Positions 1-5,114 of a stretch of DNA of 5,114 bases are shown here, one piece after another (position 1 is the first letter of the stretch; every line of letters begins with the position of its first letter). The translations under genes and the position numbers were made by a program. This DNA is from Candidatus Fermentithermobacillaceae bacterium UBA3907 (GTDB lineage Bacteria; Bacillota; Sulfobacillia; Fermentithermobacillales; Fermentithermobacillaceae): contig DGFF01000019.1 in assembly GCA_002391545.1 (NCBI GenBank), positions 26,911-32,024 of the forward strand, given 5' to 3'. The notes under the pieces are model-generated. The model searched no databases and was not told where the DNA came from. It was given only the letters and a program-made list of their open reading frames with translations.

Positions 1-220
1 TAGGACGAAATATTCCCTTAATAAGCCAGGAAATGTTTTTGCGCAGCATTACCACGGTTGCAAACGCGGTACCTACGTGTACCCAAATCGCAAACGTAAG
101 TCCCGGACTAGGAAGTCCAATAAGCTTAGATCCTAGAATTAGATGACCTGAACTTGACACAGGCAGGAACTCGGTTAGACCTTGAATGATGCTTAGTACA
201 ACTACCTGCCACAAATCCAT
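1..220 (-). CDS. uppP: Undecaprenyl-diphosphatase (UppP/BacA family), N-terminal part only
   Basis: The enzyme is an integral membrane phosphatase that converts undecaprenyl diphosphate to undecaprenyl phosphate, recycling the lipid carrier for peptidoglycan and other envelope polymers; extra copies give bacitracin resistance. The visible 73 codons start at ATG (220-218) and run off the left edge in an open frame. Residues 13-27 read QGLTEFLPVSSSGHL, the family's first signature. Q13 and E17 form the (E/Q)xxxE motif, and H26 matches the catalytic-region histidine (E. coli E17, E21 and H30, offset by four). Residues 41-60 look like the next hydrophobic helix. Family members are about 260-275 residues, so roughly a quarter is present; the second motif (PGxSRSxxT) must lie outside. 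The gene follows the phosphate transporter gene after 52 bp on the same strand and probably shares its transcript. Family assignment is very secure; completeness cannot be judged. Confidence 0.95.
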   Translation of the reverse strand, partial: MDLWQVVVLSIIQGLTEFLPVSSSGHLILGSKLIGLPSPGLTFAIWVHVGTAFATVVMLRKNISWLIKGIFRP

Positions 221-224
221 GTAA

Positions 225-234
225 GATCACATCC
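225..234 (-). promoter_or_regulatory. Ribosome binding site of uppP
   Basis: On the minus strand this reads GGATGTGATC, a one-mismatch version of the extended Shine-Dalgarno GGAGGTGATC, ending 4 nt before the ATG. The core GGATG has the usual distance to the start and supports the choice of ATG at 220-218. Confidence 0.6.
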
Positions 235-245
235 GATACGCATAA

Positions 246-271
246 TGTGGCGCTAAAAGCGCCGTGCCACA
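246..271 (-). other. Hairpin between the phosphate transporter gene and uppP
   Basis: The spacer holds a perfect 6-bp stem, GGCGCT (249-254) and AGCGCC (258-263), with a 3-nt loop. An alternative outer pairing, TGTGGC (246-251) with GCCACA (266-271), can coexist with only three of the inner pairs. On the minus strand the structure begins 1 nt after the transporter's stop codon and is followed by ACATTATGCG, not a U-tract, so it is not a canonical intrinsic terminator. It could be an mRNA stability or processing element, or a weak attenuator in front of uppP. The inverted repeat is seen directly; the role is inferred. Confidence 0.5.
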
Positions 272-272
272 A

Positions 273-1877
273 TTAGTACATTTCAAGAATTTCTTCAGCG
301 ATGTTTACGGCATGGTCTCCGATTCTTTCTAAGTGAGTCAGAACATCAAGATATATCACTCCAGATGCTGGATAGCATATTCCTTGGTTCAACCTTCTTA
401 TGTGCTTGGCTCTCAAATCTCTTTCCATTTGATCTAAGGCGTCGTCCAAGGTGATTATGGACGACGCTTTGGTCTTATCTTTGCTTTTCAAGGCATCAAT
501 CACAGTTTCTACCGACTCTAACACTTTCGAGGTCATTTCGTCCAGTTCCCTGACTGCCTCATCAGAAAAGGGTAAATTGTTTTCATATCTATATTCAGCC
601 AGTTCTACCAGGGAAACTGCATGGTCTCCGATTCTTTCCAAATCCGCACATATACTTATCACAGATGTCAGAATTTGCGCTTGGCTTTCGTTTACACTCT
701 GTTGAGAGATTTTAGCCACATAGTAGTTTATGGCTTCTTCAAGCTCGTCTATAATCTCTTCGATGTCATAGAAACGCTTTTTATCTTTTGTTTCATCACC
801 TTTGAATATATCTATGGCAGTTTTCAGATTCTCATAGCAAAGATCCGCCATCCTAGCTACTTCCTTCTCAGTTTGCATAACGGCCATAAAAGGTGTGGAA
901 ATCAATCTAGGATCTAAGTATATGGGACCATGCTCTATTTCCAGATCCTCTCCTTTGAGGATTTTGCAAACAAGAGACTCAAACTGACGAACAAATGGCA
1001 GCAATATCAAAGTGGTAACTACATTGAACATAGTGTGAGCGTTAGCTATTTGTCTTGACACCTGAGGGCTTGACATAACCACTAGATTTTCAAAGGGCCC
1101 AAGCAAAGGTAGTAATATGATAAGGCCTGCAATGTTAAACAAAAGGTGCGACAGAGCGGTACGACGCGCTGTCAGAGATGTTCCAATGGAAGCTATTAGG
1201 GCGGTTGAAGTAGTTCCAATATTAGATCCTAACAGAATTGGAACTGCCGCCTGCAGACTTATAATGCCTCTAGCCGCCATTGTGACTAAAATGCCTGTAA
1301 CGGCAGATGATGATTGTAAAATAACTGTAATAACTATCCCTACCAGAATCCCGATGAAAGGATGTTTTTCTCCAGTAGTTATGAGATTAAGAAAAGGCGG
1401 ATAAGTCTTAAGGGGATCAAGAGCATTTCCTACAATGGTTAACCCTAAAAATAACATTCCAAAGCCGATCAAGCATTCAGCAATACCCTTAATTCCTCTC
1501 TTTTTCCCAAGCAATGAAAGCAGCATTCCAATAGCTATTGCAGGAAGGGCAACTTTCTCAAGCTTAAAGGCTACCAGTTGGGCAGTGATGGTAGTCCCAA
1601 TATTGGCGCCCATAATCACTCCAATTGCTTGATCCAAACGCATGAGTCCGGCATTTACAAAACTTACACACATGACTGTAGTAGCAGCCGATGATTGTAT
1701 AACTGCTGTGACAATGAACCCAGCTGCAGCGCTTGCCAAAGGATTTACTGTCAGTACCTCGAGAATGTGGCGCATTTTGTCTCCGGCTGCCTTTTGTAAA
1801 CCATCACTCATCTTTCCCATTCCATAGATAAACAGCCCGACACCACCTAGAGCGTTAAGAACCATTGCTATATTCAA
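273..1877 (-). CDS. Na+/phosphate cotransporter family protein with C-terminal PhoU-like domain
   Basis: This is a 534-residue, apparently full-length member of the NptA/YjbB type: two Na/Pi-cotransporter repeats (about residues 5-300, membrane) followed by a cytoplasmic PhoU-like helical domain (about 330-530). It is predicted to move phosphate across the cytoplasmic membrane coupled to sodium. The E. coli relative YjbB is associated with phosphate export, so direction cannot be read from sequence. Each repeat has the family pair of motifs: QSSAATT (61-67) with GANIGTT (90-96), and QSSSAVT (188-194) with GSNIGTT (217-223). The PhoU part has two LERIGDHAV motifs (413-421 and 516-524), whose E and D residues correspond to the PhoU E(D)xxxD metal-binding signature. 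The start is TTG at 1877-1875: an in-frame TGA lies two codons upstream, and a strong SD sits at proper distance, whereas the first ATG (codon 5) would be 22 nt from the GGAGG core. uppP follows after 52 bp. Confidence 0.93.
   Translation of the reverse strand: MNIAMVLNALGGVGLFIYGMGKMSDGLQKAAGDKMRHILEVLTVNPLASAAAGFIVTAVIQSSAATTVMCVSFVNAGLMRLDQAIGVIMGANIGTTITAQLVAFKLEKVALPAIAIGMLLSLLGKKRGIKGIAECLIGFGMLFLGLTIVGNALDPLKTYPPFLNLITTGEKHPFIGILVGIVITVILQSSSAVTGILVTMAARGIISLQAAVPILLGSNIGTTSTALIASIGTSLTARRTALSHLLFNIAGLIILLPLLGPFENLVVMSSPQVSRQIANAHTMFNVVTTLILLPFVRQFESLVCKILKGEDLEIEHGPIYLDPRLISTPFMAVMQTEKEVARMADLCYENLKTAIDIFKGDETKDKKRFYDIEEIIDELEEAINYYVAKISQQSVNESQAQILTSVISICADLERIGDHAVSLVELAEYRYENNLPFSDEAVRELDEMTSKVLESVETVIDALKSKDKTKASSIITLDDALDQMERDLRAKHIRRLNQGICYPASGVIYLDVLTHLERIGDHAVNIAEEILEMY
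310..638 (-). repeat. 20-bp in-frame direct repeat inside the PhoU-like domain (310-329 and 619-638)
   Basis: The identical 20-mer GCATGGTCTCCGATTCTTTC (plus-strand reading) occurs at 310-329 and 619-638, 309 bp or exactly 103 codons apart. Both copies encode the ERIGDHA core of the two PhoU three-helix repeats. The identity extends through synonymous positions, while the flanks differ (taag versus caaa). Confidence 0.85.
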
Positions 1878-1882
1878 ATATC

Positions 1883-1893
1883 AATCACCTCCC
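1883..1893 (-). promoter_or_regulatory. Strong ribosome binding site of the Na/Pi cotransporter gene
   Basis: On the minus strand this reads GGGAGGTGATT, ten or more contiguous bases able to pair with the 16S rRNA 3' end. From the GGAGG core to the TTG start is 10 nt (TGATTGATAT). The match decides the start: the ATG at 1865-1863 would be too far away. Confidence 0.85.
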
Positions 1894-1969
1894 TGTACGT
1901 ATGTAGCTAACTATGCAAGCAAAACCATGATAACATAACAAAAGTAGATTCGGTATTACCTATTCATAC

Positions 1970-1976
1970 GGGGGTG
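1970..1976 (+). promoter_or_regulatory. Ribosome binding site of the serine hydrolase gene
   Basis: GGGGGTG lies 8 nt before the ATG at 1985. It is a GGAGGTG-like site with one G for A substitution that still allows a G-U pair. It supports the chosen start; no other in-frame start is closer to an SD. Confidence 0.65.
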
Positions 1977-1984
1977 CAAGAATA

Positions 1985-3301
1985 ATGTGGAAAGAATTTG
2001 AAGAGTACACAAATGAGCTAGTAAAAGATAACCACGTACCTGGGGCCGCTGTTGCAATATCCGAAAACAACGAAATCATATATGCTAAAGGTTTTGGGGT
2101 TCGAGACGTAAATGCAAATGAACCGGTAGACCCTTGTACTATATTTGGAATCGCTTCAGTTAGCAAGTCTTTTGCTGCGCTGGCTATTATGGAACTACAA
2201 GATAAAGGGATGCTGAGCGTAGACGATCCAGTAGTAAAATATATTCCCCAATGGCGGATTTCAGGTGTCGATGACATGAGTGATATCAAAATCAGTCACC
2301 TTTTGTCCCACACCACTGGGGTACCTCCCATGAAAAGACGAGAAGAACTGGTCAAATTTACTGAACATTTGGAGGTGTTTGAAACAGAGCAACTGGAACT
2401 TCTAGGGAGGCCAGGAGAATATCTGAGCTACTGCAATGACACTTTTCTGCTCTTAGGTCTGATCATTCAGGATCTTACAGGGAAACTTTTCACCCGTCAC
2501 ATGACAGTAGAGATCCTAGACAAGCTGGAAATGAATCGATCCACTTACAGTCTTGAGGATCTTAGAAAATTCGATAACGTGTCTGTGCCATACGTCTACA
2601 ACGAGCAAACATGTTCATTGGAACAAGTGCCCTGGCCCCAACTTGGTAATTATGAAGTAGGCGGCGGCATACGTTCCAACGTACTAGATCTTATGAGCTA
2701 TTCTCGGGTGTATCTGAATTCGGGAACATTCAAAGGCAAATCTATAGTATCCCCTGAGGCGATACAAAGGATGTTACAGCCTGTTTATAAAATAGGGAGA
2801 AATACCTATTACTGTTACGCACTAAAAGTAACCCCAGATTACGAAGGGGTGACCTTAGTTGAGCATGGTGGTAGTCAGCCGGGCGTGTCATCAAACTTTG
2901 GTTTTGTGCCAGAAACAAACCTTTCAGTAGCAGTCCTTACCAACGTTTCTGACGCACCTTCAGACAGAATTTGGTTGGCTGCTGTAAATGCTTACCTTGG
3001 ATTGCCCTTAGACAAACAACGAAGTTACGAACCTGAATATGACATGGATCCAAAAGACATGAAAAAATTTTGCGGCACGTACCAATGTGACGAAGGAAGC
3101 AAGTTCACTATTTCCTATGACCAGGAAAAATTGAAGATAACCATCAACAATCATGAATACGACCTTAGACCTAGCTCGGAGAACACCCTTGTTTTCTACA
3201 GAAAAGGTTCAGAAGAGGTGGTAAGATTTTATTTCGATGAATCAGGTTTGCCTTGGGCTGCATTTTTCGGCCTAAGAATGCTTAGGAAGGTCAGAGACTA
3301 G
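1985..3301 (+). CDS. Beta-lactamase-fold serine hydrolase (class C / PBP4*-like), predicted cytoplasmic
   Basis: This is a complete 438-residue protein of the serine beta-lactamase-like superfamily, which includes class C beta-lactamases, D-aminopeptidases, DD-peptidases and esterases. Visible motifs: SVSK at 58-61 (nucleophile Ser58, Lys61), the family stretch HLLSHTTGV at 105-113, YCN at 149-151 (the YxN motif, Tyr149), and HGG at 294-296 replacing the KTG triad as in many esterase/peptidase members. The N-terminal fold ends near residue 335. The last roughly 100 residues (GTY at 366-368, then alternating short beta-like segments) resemble the small beta-barrel domain, DUF3471-like, found behind many of these hydrolases. 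The N-terminus is charged (MWKEFEEYTNE) with no signal peptide or lipobox, so a cytoplasmic location is expected and a true beta-lactamase or cell-wall role is unlikely. Substrate is unknown. It stands alone on the plus strand, divergent from the transporter gene and convergent with the ATPase gene. Confidence 0.9.
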   Translation: MWKEFEEYTNELVKDNHVPGAAVAISENNEIIYAKGFGVRDVNANEPVDPCTIFGIASVSKSFAALAIMELQDKGMLSVDDPVVKYIPQWRISGVDDMSDIKISHLLSHTTGVPPMKRREELVKFTEHLEVFETEQLELLGRPGEYLSYCNDTFLLLGLIIQDLTGKLFTRHMTVEILDKLEMNRSTYSLEDLRKFDNVSVPYVYNEQTCSLEQVPWPQLGNYEVGGGIRSNVLDLMSYSRVYLNSGTFKGKSIVSPEAIQRMLQPVYKIGRNTYYCYALKVTPDYEGVTLVEHGGSQPGVSSNFGFVPETNLSVAVLTNVSDAPSDRIWLAAVNAYLGLPLDKQRSYEPEYDMDPKDMKKFCGTYQCDEGSKFTISYDQEKLKITINNHEYDLRPSSENTLVFYRKGSEEVVRFYFDESGLPWAAFFGLRMLRKVRD

Positions 3302-3309
3302 AAATTGCG

Positions 3310-3342
3310 TTCGGGCATGGATTGCTAACTGCCATGCCCGAA
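3310..3342. terminator. Hairpin between convergent genes, probable transcription terminator
   Basis: A perfect 11-bp inverted repeat, TTCGGGCATGG (3310-3320) and CCATGCCCGAA (3332-3342), encloses an 11-nt loop. It begins 8 nt after the hydrolase stop codon and ends 14 bp before the stop codon of the opposing ATPase gene. On the plus strand it is followed by TCTTATCTCATTTG, moderately T-rich. On the minus strand the tail CGCAATTTC is poor. It most likely ends the hydrolase transcript and may act in both directions. Confidence 0.7.
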
Positions 3343-3356
3343 TCTTATCTCATTTG

Positions 3357-5114
3357 TCATCTCAGGTATCTTAGTATCCTTAATCCGTTAAACGTGACAA
3401 CTACGGCAGCTCCTGAATCCACTAGTACCGCTAACCAAAGGGGCAAAGTTCCTGCAAACACTGCGACCAAGGCTAACAACTTTACAGCCACGGAAAAGGA
3501 GATGTTCTGGGTAATCAGACCTGTAGATTGTTTGGCTATGTCGATTGCTGTTGGAATCATGAGTAAATCCGGTCGCATCAATACTACATCTGCAGTTTCG
3601 AGGGTGATGTCCGTTCCACTCCCCATGGCTATCCCTACGGTTGCCTCAGCTAAAGAAGGTGCATCGTTTATTCCGTCTCCCACCATAGCTACGTAATCCC
3701 ATTCCCTTTTCAGTTCCTCGATCAAATCTACTTTCTCATAAGGTAAAAGCCCTGCGTAAACTTGTGAAATCCCAACTTCGGCAGCCACTGCTGCCGCAGT
3801 CTTAGCATCATCTCCGCTTATCATAATAGTCTCTATGCCTCGTTGATGTAGCTGGGAGATTGCCTCTGGAGCTTCAGGACGAATCTGGTCTGAAAGCACT
3901 AGCATACCCAAAATGTCACTTTCAACTCCTACATACACCACTGTCTTACCCTTTTCTTTAAACCGGTCTGCCTCCGATTTGATTAACATAGGTATTTCAA
4001 TTCCCTGTTCCGAAAATAGGTTTTCATTACCTGCTAGGATGGTACGATCAGAAGATATAGCAATAGCTCCTTTTCCTGGAATTGCCTTAAACTCGTCAGG
4101 AAAATCCACTTCAATCTCTCTCTTTTGTGCTTCTTCTACAATGGCTTTGGCTAATGGGTGTTCAGATGTACATTCTACAGTAGCGGCGTTAAAGAGCAAT
4201 GATTCAACAGTTTCTTTACCTAAAGGTAGAATTTGTTCTACCACTACTTTGTTTTGAGTGATGGTGCCTGTTTTATCCAAAGCAACTGCCCTTATTCGTC
4301 CAAGCTGCTCAAGATGAATTCCACCTTTCACCAAAATACCATCCCTAGCTGCCCTGGTAATAGATGCTACTACCGTCACCGGTGTCGAGATAACCAGAGA
4401 ACACGGACAAGATACGATTAACACTGTTAAGCTTCGGTATATCCAGGGTCTAAATTCTTGCCTAAAAACCACAGGTACCAAGACTGCAAGAATTAAAGAA
4501 AGTGCCAACATGAGAGGGGTCCAGATTCTAGCGAATCTGTCTACTATCTTTTGAGACTCCGCTTTTTTGGACTGGGCCTCTTCGATCATTTCGATTATGT
4601 GGGCCAAAGTAGTATCATAAGAAGGTTTGGTCACACAGACCTCTAACGAACCTTCTAAGTTAAAACTCCCGGCAAACACTATGCTTCCTTCTTCCTTATC
4701 GACAGGCATAGATTCGCCGCTAATTACCGATTCATCTACGTGAGAACGTCCTGATAAAACCTGGCCATCTACTGGCACTTTTTCGCCAGGAAGAACATAA
4801 ACAATGTCGCCTGGGGAAATTCTCTCAGCAGGTATCTCCATCAAAACATCGCCACTTTTTATTCGTGCTGTCATAGGTGCGAGCTCCATCATTTCTCTAA
4901 TAGATTTCCTGCTTCTATCTTCGGCCCTTTCCTCCAAATACTCCCCTATACTAAATAGGGTGAGAACTGCAGCTGCCTCGCCAAATTCCCCTAAAATTAC
5001 CGCCCCTATCCCCGCCACCGTCGTCAAAAAGTTGATATCTAGACCATGGCCTGATAGAAGAGTTTTCAAGCCTTCTTTGGCTACAGGATAACCTGCTATA
5101 ACTGTAGCGGCGAG
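3357..5114 (-). CDS. cadA: P1B-2 type (Zn/Cd/Pb) heavy-metal translocating P-type ATPase, 5' end outside the window
   Basis: This is an ATP-driven exporter of divalent soft metals across the cytoplasmic membrane. The visible 585 residues (numbered from the right edge) run from just before the third helix of the family to the stop TGA (3359-3357). Seen in order: actuator SGES (132-135), a membrane helix near 198-217, CPCS (236-239) in the metal-binding helix, the phosphorylation site DKTGT (Asp280), EHP (318-320) in the nucleotide domain, GDGINDAP (479-486), Lys545 and Asp566. CPC, Lys and Asp together define the Zn/Cd/Pb subtype. Their spacings (Cys to DKTGT 44, Lys to Asp 21) equal those I recall for E. 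coli ZntA (C392/D436, K693/D714). The frame is open to the edge, with family-like AGYPVAKEGL upstream, so TTG at 5069 is internal and not the start. Any N-terminal metal-binding domain and the first two helices lie outside. The cadA symbol denotes the family; Zn versus Cd/Pb preference is not resolvable, and no metal regulator is in the window. Confidence 0.93.
   Translation of the reverse strand, partial: LAATVIAGYPVAKEGLKTLLSGHGLDINFLTTVAGIGAVILGEFGEAAAVLTLFSIGEYLEERAEDRSRKSIREMMELAPMTARIKSGDVLMEIPAERISPGDIVYVLPGEKVPVDGQVLSGRSHVDESVISGESMPVDKEEGSIVFAGSFNLEGSLEVCVTKPSYDTTLAHIIEMIEEAQSKKAESQKIVDRFARIWTPLMLALSLILAVLVPVVFRQEFRPWIYRSLTVLIVSCPCSLVISTPVTVVASITRAARDGILVKGGIHLEQLGRIRAVALDKTGTITQNKVVVEQILPLGKETVESLLFNAATVECTSEHPLAKAIVEEAQKREIEVDFPDEFKAIPGKGAIAISSDRTILAGNENLFSEQGIEIPMLIKSEADRFKEKGKTVVYVGVESDILGMLVLSDQIRPEAPEAISQLHQRGIETIMISGDDAKTAAAVAAEVGISQVYAGLLPYEKVDLIEELKREWDYVAMVGDGINDAPSLAEATVGIAMGSGTDITLETADVVLMRPDLLMIPTAIDIAKQSTGLITQNISFSVAVKLLALVAVFAGTLPLWLAVLVDSGAAVVVTFNGLRILRYLR

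Larger units (their letters stand above)
1878..1984. other. Divergent intergenic region between transporter and hydrolase genes
   Basis: These 107 bp must hold the 5' regions of both divergent genes. I find both ribosome binding sites. There is also an A/T-rich stretch (1921-1946) with a short tandem ATAAC-ATAAC (1930-1939). No -35/-10 pair matches the sigma-70 consensus well on either strand; TATTAC at 1954-1959 is the best plus-strand -10-like hexamer but lacks a good -35. Promoters are inferred from the gene arrangement only. Confidence 0.4.

Noticed and set aside
125..918. A 13-bp inverted repeat, cttagatcctaga at 125-137 and its complement at 906-918, plus a partial copy near 1223.
   Set aside because: Both copies lie inside coding sequence in unrelated proteins, and a match of this length is only mildly unexpected in 5 kb.
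1294..1716. Similar DNA at about 1301-1330 and 1686-1716 (gcagatgatgattgta versus gcagccgatgattgta), considered as a mobile or regulatory repeat.
   Set aside because: It encodes the QSS motifs of the two Na/Pi-cotransporter repeats, so it is explained by the internal duplication of the protein family.
1117..1827. Several 60-95 codon plus-strand open frames antisense to the transporter's membrane domain.
   Set aside because: They mirror the transporter's conserved repeats, lack ribosome binding sites and match no family.
1930..1940. Tandem ATAAC-ATAAC in the divergent spacer, considered as a Pho-box-like operator for the phosphate transporter.
   Set aside because: The spacing and number of repeats do not fit the known PhoP box (repeats of TTAACA-like hexamers about 5 bp apart), and only two short units are present.
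1960..2289. A 109-codon minus-strand open frame overlapping the hydrolase start.
   Set aside because: It lies antisense to a gene with intact catalytic motifs, has no recognisable domain, and no SD supports it; it is a shadow frame.
3322..3696. A 124-codon plus-strand open frame antisense to the end of the ATPase gene, starting inside the terminator loop.
   Set aside because: The opposite strand encodes conserved ATPase motifs through this whole stretch; the frame has low-complexity Ala/Thr/Ser composition typical of an antisense shadow.

Overview
This 5.1 kb window is bacterial and densely coded. It has four protein genes, two of them cut by the window edges, and no visible RNA gene, insertion sequence or CRISPR array. 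Strong Shine-Dalgarno sequences (one GGGAGGTGATT), a TTG start, and GC that looks to be in the 40s by eye suggest a Gram-positive, Bacillota-like organism. The sequence alone does not fix the taxon; other strong-SD lineages are possible.

Layout. (1) 1-220, minus strand: the N-terminal 73 codons of an undecaprenyl-diphosphatase (uppP/bacA), running off the left edge. (2) 273-1877, minus strand: a complete Na+/phosphate cotransporter-type membrane protein fused to a C-terminal PhoU-like domain. It lies 42 bp upstream of the uppP ribosome binding-site region and 52 bp from the uppP start, so the two genes are probably co-transcribed; a hairpin without a U-tract sits between them. (3) 1878-1984: a 107 bp divergent spacer holding the ribosome binding sites of both flanking genes but no convincing promoter. 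(4) 1985-3301, plus strand: a beta-lactamase-fold serine hydrolase without a signal peptide. (5) 3310-3342: a strong hairpin between convergent genes, probably a transcription terminator. (6) 3357-5114, minus strand: the C-terminal 585 codons of a P1B-2 (Zn/Cd/Pb-type) heavy-metal exporting P-type ATPase. Its frame is open to the right edge and its true start lies outside.

The only plausible functional pairing is the phosphate transporter with uppP. UppP releases inorganic phosphate from undecaprenyl diphosphate at the outer face of the membrane, and the transporter moves phosphate across the same membrane. The hydrolase and the metal ATPase look like independent transcription units. I see no clear sign of a previously undescribed system; the findings below are modest.
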